A stretch of 26,697 bases of DNA from DASWKG01 sp036396755 (GTDB lineage Bacteria; Actinomycetota; UBA4738; CALAEC01). Location: positions 1 through 26,697 of the forward strand of contig DASWKG010000168.1 of NCBI GenBank assembly GCA_036396755.1. The letters are read 5' to 3'. How positions within the stretch are numbered: position 1 is the stretch's first letter; each line of letters begins with the position of its first letter. Below, piece after piece: positions 14,493 through 23,400 of this stretch. The position numbers and the translations under genes are program-made. Under the pieces are notes generated by a model. The model saw nothing but the letters and a program-made list of their open reading frames with translations. It had not been told where the DNA came from and made no database searches.

Positions 14493-16224
14493 ATGCGGCC
14501 TGCGTCTCCTCGTCCTCGTCGGGACGCTCGACGAGCGGCCCGGGAAGGTTGAAGGGGATCTCGGCGCCGGGGATCTGTGAGCCGACGGCGATCTCGGAGC
14601 CCAGGTGAGCCTGCAGCCGTGGCGTCGATCCGCCGTCGAGGTACTCCTCCGGCTCGCGCTCCCAGTACAGGAACGGGAGGCCGATCCTCGCGCTCACGAG
14701 GTCGATCGTCTGCTCGGTCGGAACGTGGACCCAGAAGCCGCTGCTCGAGGCGTCGCTGCCCCCGACCACCACCCCGATCCGGTGCCCGGCCGGGATCCGC
14801 CAGTCCTGCCCGTAGAGGTCGAAGGTGGCGAACTGATCGCCCTGGGCACGCAGGAGGTAGGTGCCGCGGTTGATGAGCACGGCGTCGCCGCCCGGACCCA
14901 CGTCGTACACGTCGGCCACCACGTTCGCGCGGGGCGCGGGCGCGTTCACGCGCACCTTGACGATCGGCTCGCCCGACAGCCACACGTCGTGCTCGAGCGG
15001 CGCGGAGAACGACCAGACGCGGTCGACGCCCTGCAGGTTGATCCCCGCGTCGTCGGTGTAGGTGCCGGAGCGCAGGTCGCTCCAGTACGTCGACATGTCG
15101 ACGGGCGGCCACTGCGACTCGGCCCGGAACATCCCGCGGTTGTCCTGCACGGCGACCGCCGGGTCCTCGACCGCCGGCTCGATGCCCTTCAGGTGCTCGT
15201 CGAGGAACCGCATCGCCTGGTCGATGAAGCCGGCGCGGCCGGCGGCGAGCGGGCCGGTGTTGGATCCCCCGCCGCAGGCCGTCTGCGTCTCCCACGCCCG
15301 GCAGTGATCCATCTGCACGAACCACGCGTGACTCTCGGCGAGGTCGAGGCTGTTCCAGTAGTCGAAGGCGCCGTCGGGCTTCGTGTTGTTCTCGAGGAAC
15401 CCCTGGGTGAGGAGCAGCGGGGTCGACTCCCCGACCGAGGAGATGAGCAGGTCGCGCTCGCGCCAGAACTCGTGGCTCGGGTCGTCGATCTGCCCGATCG
15501 CCATGTTCACGCCGTAGCACCACGCCTGCGGCGCGCCGTTCGCGTGGTACATCGGCGTGTCCTGGGTGGTCCCGGGCTTCGCGTCGATCGCCTGGAACAG
15601 CGCCGGCGTGGCCACCGAGTTCAGGAAGCGGACGCCGTTGTTGTAGTAGTAGCGGTACCCGGCGTAGACGGGCTCGAGGGAGACCACCGCGGCGAGGCCC
15701 TGCGGCTGCTGCGAGATGCCCATGAGCCCGGTCCAGCCGTCGTAGGACTTGCCGAGGAGCGCCACCTTGCCGGTGGACCAGGGCTGGGCGGCCGCCCACT
15801 CGACCGCGGCCTTCACCGCCGCCTGCTCGCGGAAGCCGCCCCAGTCGTTGCAGCCGCTCGAGCCGCCGAAGCCGGGGAGGTCGACCTGCACGTAGGTGTA
15901 GCCCTTCTTGAGCGCGCCCGACAGGGTCAGGAAGTCGTAGAAGCGGCTGTTCGGGCCGGTCGCGGTGAACTGCGTCTCGGTGGTGCCCCCCGAATGGTTG
16001 CCGTAGGGGGTCACCGCCATGATCACCGGCGTCTTGTGCTCGGCATCGAGCGGCATGCCCTTGGGCCGGAGGATGTCGGCGTGCAGGTTCGTGGCGAAGC
16101 CGTCGTTCGATGGGAAGTAGGCCTCGCTGTAGTCGCCGTCGGGGTGGGGCGCGGCCGCCGCCGGCAACGCCGGCATCACCGCGAGCGTGAGCAGGGCCGC
16201 TGCACAACCGATCGTTCGCCTCAT
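14491..16224 (-). CDS. Secreted CocE/NonD family hydrolase (S15-like alpha/beta hydrolase), copy 1
   Basis: 577 aa from ATG 16224 (MRRTIGC, GGGAG 11 nt upstream); GTG 16233 is a less likely alternative because the site would be too close. Signal peptide to about residue 25. The alpha/beta-hydrolase domain carries the nucleophile elbow GKSYDGW (Ser160) and candidate acid and base in DYWNSLD and QMDHCRAWE. The C-terminal half (from about 370) is the jelly-roll PepX_C-like domain containing INRGTY, LYGQDWRIPAGHRIGV and REPEEYLDGGSTP. The family includes cocaine esterase, glutaryl acylase and X-prolyl peptidases, cleaving esters or amides; substrate unknown. It is the second gene of a tandem pair, 34 nt downstream of copy 2, and shares its acidic C-terminal tail VERPDEDEETQAA. 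Confidence 0.92.
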   Translation of the reverse strand: MRRTIGCAAALLTLAVMPALPAAAAPHPDGDYSEAYFPSNDGFATNLHADILRPKGMPLDAEHKTPVIMAVTPYGNHSGGTTETQFTATGPNSRFYDFLTLSGALKKGYTYVQVDLPGFGGSSGCNDWGGFREQAAVKAAVEWAAAQPWSTGKVALLGKSYDGWTGLMGISQQPQGLAAVVSLEPVYAGYRYYYNNGVRFLNSVATPALFQAIDAKPGTTQDTPMYHANGAPQAWCYGVNMAIGQIDDPSHEFWRERDLLISSVGESTPLLLTQGFLENNTKPDGAFDYWNSLDLAESHAWFVQMDHCRAWETQTACGGGSNTGPLAAGRAGFIDQAMRFLDEHLKGIEPAVEDPAVAVQDNRGMFRAESQWPPVDMSTYWSDLRSGTYTDDAGINLQGVDRVWSFSAPLEHDVWLSGEPIVKVRVNAPAPRANVVADVYDVGPGGDAVLINRGTYLLRAQGDQFATFDLYGQDWRIPAGHRIGVVVGGSDASSSGFWVHVPTEQTIDLVSARIGLPFLYWEREPEEYLDGGSTPRLQAHLGSEIAVGSQIPGAEIPFNLPGPLVERPDEDEETQAA

Positions 16225-16258
16225 CGAGAGCACGTCTCCCTTCGCGTCGTGGGTGCGG

Positions 16259-17986
16259 CTACGCCGCGACCTGGGTCTCCTCGTCGTCGGGGCGCTCCAC
16301 GAGCGGGCCGGGCAGGTCGAACGAGCGCTCCCCCGCCGTGATGGTTCCCGAGTCGATGCTGATCGTGCTGTCGAGGTGCTGCTCGAGCCGCGGGGTCGAC
16401 CCGCCGTCGAGGTACTCCTCGGGCTCGCGCTCCCAGTAGAGGAACGGGAGGCCGATGCGCGCGTTCACGACGTTCACGGCCTGCCCCGAGGGGACGTTGA
16501 GCCACCATCCGCTGCTCTGGAGGTCCGAGGAGGAGATCGCCACGCCGATCCGATGGCCGGCCGGGATCCGCCAGTCCTGTCCGTACAGGTCGAACGTGGC
16601 GAACTGCTCGCCGCGTCCCTGGACGAGGTAGGTCCCCCGGTTGATCAGGGCGGCCTCGCCGTTCTCGGCGACGTCGAAGACGTCGGCGACCACGTTCGCG
16701 CGCGGCAGCGCGACGTCGAGCTCGACCTTGATCACCGGCTCGCCCGAGAGCCACGCGTCGTGCGCGAGTGGCTCGGTGAACGACCAGATCTGCTGGTTGC
16801 CGCCGGCGCCGTCGTCGTAGCTGCCGAGGTTCAGGTCGCTCCAGAACATCGACATGTCCACGGGCGGCCACTGCGACTCGGCCCGGTACATGCCGCGGTT
16901 GTCCTGGACGGCGATCTTCGCGTCCTCCACCGCGGGCTCGATGCCCTTGAGGTGCAGGTCGAGGAACCGCATGACCTCGGCCATGAACACCGTGCGGCCG
17001 GTCGCCGGGCGGTTGCCGCCCCCGCCGTAGCCGCAGACGCCGCCGGTCTCCCACCCGCGGCAGTGGTCGAACTGACCGAACCACGCGCGGCTGTCGGTGA
17101 GGTCGAGGGCGTTCCAGTAGTCGTAGGCGCCGTCCTGCTTCGTGTTGGTCTCGAGGAAGCCCTGGGTCAGGAACAGCGGTGTCTCCTCACCGGTCGAGCC
17201 GATCGCGAGGTCGCGCTCGCGCCAGTACGGGCCGTGCTCGCTCTCGTCCCCGGAGGATCCGGCGATGTTCACGCCGTAGCACCATCCGGTGGGCGCGCCG
17301 TTCGCGTGATACATGGCCGTGTCGTTGGTCGTCCCGGGCTTGGCGTCGCCGGCCTGGAAGGACGCGATCGTCGCCGCCGTGCTCTGGAACCGAACGCCGT
17401 TGTTGTAGATGTAGCGGTAGCCGGAGTAGACGGGCTCGAGCGCGACAACCGCCGCGAGCCCGACGGGCTGCTGGGCGATGCCCATGAGGCCGGTCCAGCC
17501 GTCGTAGGACTTGCCGAGGAGCGCGACCTTGCCGGTGGACCAGGACTGCGCGGCGGCCCACTCGACCGCGGCCTTCACGGCCCCCTGCTCCCGCAGGCCG
17601 CCCCAGTCGTTGCAGCCGCCGGACCCGCCCGTGCCGGGCAGGTCGACCATCACGTAGGTGTAGCCCTTCGTCAGCGCGCCCGAGAGGTTGAGGAAGTCGT
17701 AGAAGCGCTCGCTGGGACCCACCCGGGTGGGGCCGAAGTCGGTCGGGACGTTCCCGCTGTGGTTCGTGTAGGGGCTGACCGTCAGGATCACCGGGGTCTT
17801 CTCGGTGAGCGGCATCCCCTTGGGACGAAGCACGTCGGCGTGGAGCATCGTGCCCAGGCCGTCGTTCGCGGAGAAGTAGGCCTCGAAGTTGTCCGCATCG
17901 GCCCGCGGCGCCGCCGGCGCCTGGGAGAGCGGCAAGAGCGTCGTCGCGAGCAGAGCCGCGACCAGGGTCAGTGGTCCTCTCGACAC
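16259..17986 (-). CDS. Secreted CocE/NonD family hydrolase (S15-like alpha/beta hydrolase), copy 2
   Basis: 575 aa from GTG 17986, because GGAGG ends 6 nt upstream of it. ATG 17992 directly abuts that site and would add two residues; the longer ORF has no support. Signal peptide to about residue 27 (APA-AP). The nucleophile is Ser160 in GKSYDGWTG, with candidate acid and base residues in DYWNALD and QFDHCRGWE. The PepX_C-like domain has the same motifs as copy 1. The two proteins align nearly end to end with long identical stretches (CNDWGG, LEPVY-GYRY, LKGIEPAVED, AVQDNRGM, SQWPPVDMS) and end in near-identical tails (VERPDDEETQVAA here), so this is a tandem gene duplication. Divergence is concentrated around the putative substrate loops, for example after CYGVN, which fits specialisation on different substrates. 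Confidence 0.92.
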   Translation of the reverse strand: MSRGPLTLVAALLATTLLPLSQAPAAPRADADNFEAYFSANDGLGTMLHADVLRPKGMPLTEKTPVILTVSPYTNHSGNVPTDFGPTRVGPSERFYDFLNLSGALTKGYTYVMVDLPGTGGSGGCNDWGGLREQGAVKAAVEWAAAQSWSTGKVALLGKSYDGWTGLMGIAQQPVGLAAVVALEPVYSGYRYIYNNGVRFQSTAATIASFQAGDAKPGTTNDTAMYHANGAPTGWCYGVNIAGSSGDESEHGPYWRERDLAIGSTGEETPLFLTQGFLETNTKQDGAYDYWNALDLTDSRAWFGQFDHCRGWETGGVCGYGGGGNRPATGRTVFMAEVMRFLDLHLKGIEPAVEDAKIAVQDNRGMYRAESQWPPVDMSMFWSDLNLGSYDDGAGGNQQIWSFTEPLAHDAWLSGEPVIKVELDVALPRANVVADVFDVAENGEAALINRGTYLVQGRGEQFATFDLYGQDWRIPAGHRIGVAISSSDLQSSGWWLNVPSGQAVNVVNARIGLPFLYWEREPEEYLDGGSTPRLEQHLDSTISIDSGTITAGERSFDLPGPLVERPDDEETQVAA

Positions 17987-18129
17987 CTTCATCCTCCGTC
18001 TGTGTCCGGGCGCGCGCGGGCACGCGCCACCGTTGGCGTTCTGAGGGGTACTTCGACGGCCGCGGGGCCGGTTCCTGCCCGGGCCGGGGCCCAGGGAGCT
18101 GAGAAGTGCAGGTGAAACCGCCTCCGTCC

Positions 18130-18135
18130 TACGAT
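18130..18135 (+). promoter_or_regulatory. TAnnnT -10 box suggesting a near-leaderless transcript
   Basis: TACGAT at 18130-18135 ends 8 nt before the ATG at 18144, and no Shine-Dalgarno is present between them. In actinobacteria this spacing is typical of leaderless or nearly leaderless mRNAs. No -35 match is evident. Confidence 0.45.
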
Positions 18136-18143
18136 GCAGCACG

Positions 18144-19622
18144 ATGACCGTACGGAGGGTCCGGCAACTCGGGGACCGCGTGCTCCGGGGCAGCGCGGGC
18201 CGAATCGCCGACCCACGCTCCCCCGAGTCGGCTTCGCTCGCGCGCGACCTGCACCACACCCTCCGCGCGACCCGCGCCGCCACGAGCTACGGGCGGGCCA
18301 TCGCCGCGCCGCAGATCGGCGAGCCGTGGCGGATGGTCGTGGCCGACCTCGGAGAGCCGTGGACGCTCGTCAACCCCGAGATCACCTGGGCGAGCGAGGA
18401 CCGCGTCGAGTGGTGGGACGCCTGCCTCAGCTTCCTCGACACCTTCGGCCGCCTCTCGCGGCACGCCGCGGTCGAGGTCCGGTGGCAGGACCTCGAAGGT
18501 GCCGAGCACCGCGAGCGTTTCGAGGGCGACCGCGCCGAGCTCCTCCAGCACGAGCTCGACCATCTCGACGGCGCCCTGGCGATCGACCGGTTCCTCTCGC
18601 CCGCGACCACCTGCACCCGCCTCGAGTTCGAGCGGCGGCACCGGCGCGACAGCCCATACGCGACCACCGCCGGGACCGGTCCCGATCCCCTCCGCATCTC
18701 GCTCGCCTCGCTCGAGATCGACCCGGCCTTCCTGCACACGCCGCAGGTCGTGAACGACTCGCTCTCGGAGCGCGTGGGCGTCGAGGTGCTGGCGAAGGTC
18801 GAGACGCTCACCCCGATCCGCTCGTTCAAGGGGCGGGGAACCGACTGGTTCCTCCGAGCGCTGGAGGGCGACGAGCCCGTGGTCTGCGCCTCGGCCGGCA
18901 ACTTCGGGCAGGGCCTCGCCTATGCCTCCCGGGCCGGGGACCGGCGGTGCACGGTGTTCGCCGCGACCGACGCCAACCCGCTGAAGGTCGAACGGATGCG
19001 GGCGCTCGGCGCCGAGGTTCGCCTCGAGGGCGACGACTTCGACGCCGCCAAGGACGCCGCGCGCGCGCACGCGGAAGCCGCGGGGCTGCGGTTGGTCGAG
19101 GACGGCGCCGACCCGGCGATCGCCGAAGGTGCGGGGACGATCGCGTCCGAGCTCGGCGCGCACCCAGCCCTCCTCGACGCCGTGCTGGTCCCGGTCGGGA
19201 ACGGGGCGCTGATCGGCGGCATCGGCACGTGGATGAAGGCCTTCGCTCCCCACACGGAGGTGATCGGCGTCTGCGCATCGGGCGCGCCCTCGATGGCGGA
19301 CTCCTGGCGGGCCGGGGCGCCGCGCCCCACGGACGAGGCGCGCACGATCGCCGACGGCATCGCCGTCAGGGAACCGGTCCCGGAAGCGCTCGAGACGATG
19401 CGTGCGGTCGTCGACGACATGCTGCTCGTCGACGACGCGGACCTGATCGCTGCGATGCGCCTGGCGCACGAGCACCTGGGGCTCGTCGTCGAGCCGGCCG
19501 GGGTTGCCGGCCTCGCCGCCGCGGCCCGCCATCGCGACCGCTTCAAGGGCCAAGTCGTCGCCGTCCCGCTCTGCGGCGGGAACGTCACCCACGAGCAGGT
19601 CGCCGAGTGGCTCGGCGCGTAA
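18144..19622 (+). CDS. Fusion of a peptide deformylase domain and a type-II PLP dehydratase-like domain
   Basis: 492 aa, one uninterrupted frame. Residues 1 to about 165 are a peptide deformylase domain with all three motifs: GRAIAAPQ (50-57; Gln57 oxyanion), DACLS (92-96; metal ligand Cys94, usually in EGCLS) and QHELDH (135-140; His136, Glu137, His140). Residues about 183-492 are a tryptophan-synthase-beta-fold PLP enzyme resembling threonine/serine dehydratases: SFKGRG (Lys229, the likely Schiff-base Lys), SAGNFGQG (250-257), a phosphate-binding loop VGNGALIGG (351-359) and PLCGGN (475-480, pyridine-N contact). There is no ACT domain. Each half has near full domain length and apparently intact catalytic residues, so a bifunctional enzyme is plausible. 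I infer, but cannot show, that it handles an N-formylated amino compound. ATG 18144 appears nearly leaderless. Confidence 0.9.
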   Translation: MTVRRVRQLGDRVLRGSAGRIADPRSPESASLARDLHHTLRATRAATSYGRAIAAPQIGEPWRMVVADLGEPWTLVNPEITWASEDRVEWWDACLSFLDTFGRLSRHAAVEVRWQDLEGAEHRERFEGDRAELLQHELDHLDGALAIDRFLSPATTCTRLEFERRHRRDSPYATTAGTGPDPLRISLASLEIDPAFLHTPQVVNDSLSERVGVEVLAKVETLTPIRSFKGRGTDWFLRALEGDEPVVCASAGNFGQGLAYASRAGDRRCTVFAATDANPLKVERMRALGAEVRLEGDDFDAAKDAARAHAEAAGLRLVEDGADPAIAEGAGTIASELGAHPALLDAVLVPVGNGALIGGIGTWMKAFAPHTEVIGVCASGAPSMADSWRAGAPRPTDEARTIADGIAVREPVPEALETMRAVVDDMLLVDDADLIAAMRLAHEHLGLVVEPAGVAGLAAAARHRDRFKGQVVAVPLCGGNVTHEQVAEWLGA

Positions 19623-19645
19623 CGGTCCGCCGGCCGGCGGGCTGC

Positions 19646-19673
19646 GGGGGCCGGCTCGAGCGTGCCGGCCCCC
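19646..19673. terminator. Bidirectional terminator hairpin
   Basis: GGGGGCCGGC and GCCGGCCCCC form a perfect 10-bp stem with an 8-nt loop. It lies between the stop of the fusion gene (19622) and the stop of the convergent small secreted gene (19689). No T-tract. Confidence 0.65.
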
Positions 19674-19688
19674 GGTCCCGGCGGGCCC

Positions 19689-20231
19689 TTAGAGGGAGGC
19701 CCCGTTGGAAAGGCTCGGAGCCCGGATGGCGATGATCTTCAGCCACTTCACGTGGGCGTCCTCGCTACCGGCCGCACCGTCGTCGGCGCACTCGATGGTC
19801 GCGCTGCCCGGCTCGGCGAACGTGTGGACGACCTCGAGCGAGAGCGACGCGTCGAACTCACCCGTCTGCGTCCGCGTGTGGTCGACGTCGACCCCGGCGA
19901 CGAGCGCGCACTCGATGTGCTGGATCGTCCCCCCGTGCTGCTCGGCCCAGGCCTTCCCGAAGATGGCGAAGCGCCCGGCGGGCAGGCGGAGCGTGGCCAT
20001 GGTGCCGAGGTCGCTCACCGGCAGCGCGTCGATCGACATCGGCCCCACGCCCGGCGTGCTCTGGGCCGCGTCCTTGAACGTCGCGAAGATGCCCTCGGTG
20101 CTCCGGTAGCTTCTCCGCGACAGCGACCCGCCGGCCGCACCCGCCGGCATGACCCACGACGCGATCGCCGCGACGGCGACCAGCGCCAGCACGATGATGC
20201 CCCGGATCGGAGTGATCCCCTGATTGCGCAT
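19689..20231 (-). CDS. Secreted protein of unknown function
   Basis: 180 aa from ATG 20231, with AAGGGAG 4 nt upstream. N-terminal hydrophobic segment (about 10-32, GIIVLALVAVAAIASWVMPAG) reads as a signal peptide or anchor. The mature part is about 145 residues with two Cys, both in EC pairs (IECAL and IECAD), which could form one disulfide. The predicted pattern is mostly beta strands (LGTMATLRLPAGRFAIFGKAW; HVKWLKIIAIRA). I do not recognise a family with certainty; short beta-sandwich secreted proteins of actinobacteria look like this. Its promoter region carries the 16-nt motif shared with the gene downstream of the regulator, which suggests control by the divergently oriented regulator. 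Confidence 0.75.
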   Translation of the reverse strand: MRNQGITPIRGIIVLALVAVAAIASWVMPAGAAGGSLSRRSYRSTEGIFATFKDAAQSTPGVGPMSIDALPVSDLGTMATLRLPAGRFAIFGKAWAEQHGGTIQHIECALVAGVDVDHTRTQTGEFDASLSLEVVHTFAEPGSATIECADDGAAGSEDAHVKWLKIIAIRAPSLSNGASL

Positions 20232-20289
20232 CGTTCTCCCTTCTCTCCCGTCTCGGCACCGTTGCCTCGACTCCCGGCACCCTACAGGT

Positions 20290-20309
20290 GGAGCTTTCAG
20301 TTCCCTGAG
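20290..20309 (-). repeat. Shared 16-nt regulatory motif, left copy
   Basis: On the minus strand this reads CTCAGGGAACTGAAAG followed by CTCC. The 16-mer is identical to 23704-23719 on the plus strand. It lies 59 nt upstream of the minus-strand secreted-protein start and also in the upstream region of the regulator. The core contains a small dyad, TCAG-ggaa-CTGA. GGGAAC in the motif is followed after 15 nt by TAGGGT (20284-20279, minus strand), a possible -10 box. Confidence 0.6.
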
Positions 20310-20399
20310 CCTCCCGCCCCTTGATCACGCGGAGCCCTGTCGCACCTGGAAGGAGTAGTACCATCGGCCCGCCAGCCGCCCGCCAGCCGAAGGAGGCAG

Positions 20400-20444
20400 A
20401 TGCGCCCTCATCGGTCGGGTCGGGCCCTGGAGGCCTGGCGTTGA
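20400..20444 (+). CDS. 14-aa leader ORF overlapping the regulator start
   Basis: AGGAGG (20391-20396) lies 3 nt before ATG 20400. The frame encodes MRPHRSGRALEAWR and stops at TGA 20442-20444, which overlaps the regulator's TTG start codon at 20441 (TTGA). The arrangement looks like a translationally coupled upstream ORF. Codon content is Arg-rich (four Arg in 14), with no run of a single amino acid that would suggest classic attenuation. No homology can be judged at this length. Confidence 0.5.
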   Translation: MRPHRSGRALEAWR

Positions 20445-23400
20445 ATGACACTCCGGCCTCGAAGGTCCTCCCCCCGAGCATCCCCCCGGGGTTCGTCGCC
20501 CGGCCGCGCGTCGACGACGTGCTCCCCGAGGCGCTCCAGCGCCGGCTCACGACGGTGGTGGCGGGCCCGGGCTTCGGGAAATCGTGCCTGCTCGCCCACT
20601 GGGCCGACCAGGTGCCCGCCGCCTGGTACACGCTCGACGCCGGCGACGGCGCGCTCGGGCCGTTCGCCCGCGGCCTGGGCGACAGCCTCCGGCTCCGGAT
20701 CCCCGGGCTCCCCGGCGACCTCACCGCGGCGGCGGGAACCGGGGGCGGTCCCGGGGCCGACGAGCCGGCGCGGGCCGAGGCGCTGGTGGGGCTGCTGTGC
20801 GAGGCGCTCCAGAACCAGCTCACCGACGACGTCGCGCTGATCCTCGACGACGTCCACGAGATCGGGGAGGACTCGGCGGCCGCGCGGCTCATCGAGGGGC
20901 TGTCGCGGCAGGCGCCCGACCGCCTCCACATCGTCGTCGCGAGCCGCGCCGACCCACCGTTCTCGATCCAGCGGATGCGCGGGCAGGGACAGGTCCTCGA
21001 GCTGAGCGGTCAGCAGCTCGCGTTCACCCCGGACGAGGTCGGCGCGGTGCTGAGAACGGTTGCGATCGATCCCGAGCGCCTCGCCGTGCCCCTCCACGAG
21101 CTCACGGGAGGATGGCCGGCGGCGGTGCACCTGGCCGCGGAGATGCTTCGCACGCTCCCACCGGAGGAGCGCGACGCAGCGCTGCGGCGCCTCGGCCGGC
21201 CGGAGGGACCGATCTTCGGGTACCTCGCCGAGGAGGTGCTGCGGTCGGAGCCCGCCGAGGTGCGCGACCTGTTGCGGACGCTGGCCCCGCTCGAGCGGTT
21301 CACCGCCGGGCTGTGCGCCGCGCTCAAGCTGGACCGGGCGCCCGAGATCCTCGGCCGGCTCGAGCGCCGCGGCCTCTTCGTCGAGCCGCTCGGCGGAGGC
21401 GACGGATGGATGCGCCTGAACCCCGTGGTTCGCGAGTTCCTCGAGGATCGCGACCCCGTCCCCGAGGACGACCGGCGCGACCTGCGCCGGCGGGCGGCCG
21501 AATGGTTCGAGGCCATGGGCCACCACGAGGACGCCCTGCGCTCCCTGCAGGGCGCGAGCGAACCCGACGCCCTCGGCACCTTCTTGCTGGCCCACGGCGA
21601 GCGCCTGATCGATGCCGGCCTCGCCCGGCGGGTCGCGGAGGCCGCCGAGGAGGTTCCCGACCGGCCGGCCGAGCTCGACGTGGTGCTCGGGATCGCGAGG
21701 CAGGCCCTCGGCGAGTGGGACGATGCCCTCCCGTTGCTCGACCGCCCCCGGGGGCCCGATGCGCTTCCGGCACGCCTCGCGTGGAGGATCGGCCTCATCC
21801 ACTACTTCCGGGGAGACCCGGGGTCGGCGCGGGAGGCGTTCGAGCGCGGCCGCATCGAGGACGGCGACACCGCCGACGAGGCGCTGCTGCTGGCGTGGAG
21901 GGCATCCCTGCACTGGATGCAGGGCGATACCGAGTCGTGTGCCTCCGACGTCGAGGGAGCGCTCCGAGCGGCCAGCGCATCGGGCGACCAGCGCGCCCTG
22001 GCCGCCGCGCACACCTCGCGCGCGCTGCTGGCCGCGCTCGAGGGCGACCGCCGCGCCAACGACGCGCACTACCTTCGCGCCCTCGATGCCGCCGAGCGAG
22101 CCGGGGACCTTTCCCAGGTGGTCCGGATCCGAACGAACCGATCCTCGCACCTCTACGAGGAGGGCTGGTACGAGCAGGCCCGCGAAGAGCTGAACATCGC
22201 CGTTCGCGTCGGCGAGGTGGCCGGATTCACGCCCCTCCTCGCCCTCGCGTACAGCAACCGCGGTTGGACCTGGCTGCTCCAGGGCCGACTCGACGACGCC
22301 GCCGGGGACTTCCAGCTCGCGCGGGACCTCTACCAGCGCCTCGACTCCCGGCGGATCGCCTATCCCCTGGTCGGGCTGGGCGACGTGTACCGGGAGCGGG
22401 GCGACCTCGCGCTGGCGCGGGCGAGCTACGAGGAGGCCATCCGCCAGGCCGAGCCGGCCCACGACCTGCAGGGGCTCATCCCCGCCCTGGCCGGACTGGG
22501 GCGGGTGCTCGCGGCCGAGGACCCGGTGGCGGCGATGGCGGTCTGCGAACGCGCGATGGGGTATCCGGGCAGCCTGAACCACGTCACCGCGGTGCTCGGC
22601 GGCGGCTGGGTGGCGCTGGTGGCCGGGGAGCGCGAGCGGGCACAGGAGCTGGGGCGCGCGGCGGCCCTGCTCGCGAGGGAGCGCCGCGACCGCGCCGGGC
22701 TCGCCGAGGCGCTGGAGCTGGAGGCCCTCGCCTCGGAGGCCCCCGACCACGGGCCGCTCGAGGAGGCGAAGCGCCTGTGGGAGGAGCTCGGCAACGAGGT
22801 TGGGAGCGCGCGGGTCGCCACCGCACTCGATCGGCTCGCCGGGACGGGCTCCCCCGGGGAACCGTCGCCGAGCGAGCGTCGGCTGGCCGCCCTGGGCGTC
22901 CGGCCCCAGAGCGGCGCGGCCGGGCTGCTGGCCGCGCTCCCGATCGTCTCCCCGGACCCGACGACCGTCCGGACGCTCGGTGGCTTCGTGGTGGTGCGCG
23001 ACGGGCGGCCGCTCCCGGTGGCGGAGTGGCAGTCGAAGAAGTCCCGCGACCTCCTGAAGGTCCTGCTCGCGCGACGGGGCAGACCCGCCCACCGGGAGGT
23101 CCTGATCGAGGCGCTCTGGCCCGACGACGATCCCGACGCCGTGGCCAACCGGCTCTCCGTCGCGCTCAGCGGGATCCGATCGGCGCTCGACCCGGACAAG
23201 CGCCATCCCCCCGACCACTTCGTCGCCGGCGACCGCGAGTCCGTGGGCCTGGACCTCGAGCACCTCCACGTCGACGTCGAGCGCTTCTTGGCGCTCGCCG
23301 ATCGCGGCCGGGCCCTCGTCCGCGAGCACCTCGACGAGGAGGCGATCCCCGTGCTGCAGGCGGCGGAGGAGATGTACGCGGGCGACTTCCTCGAGGAGGA

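Noticed and set aside
17993..18283. N-terminal extension of hydrolase copy 2 to 18283
   Set aside because: It would run through the divergent intergenic region into the opposite-strand deformylase fusion and would bury the signal peptide.
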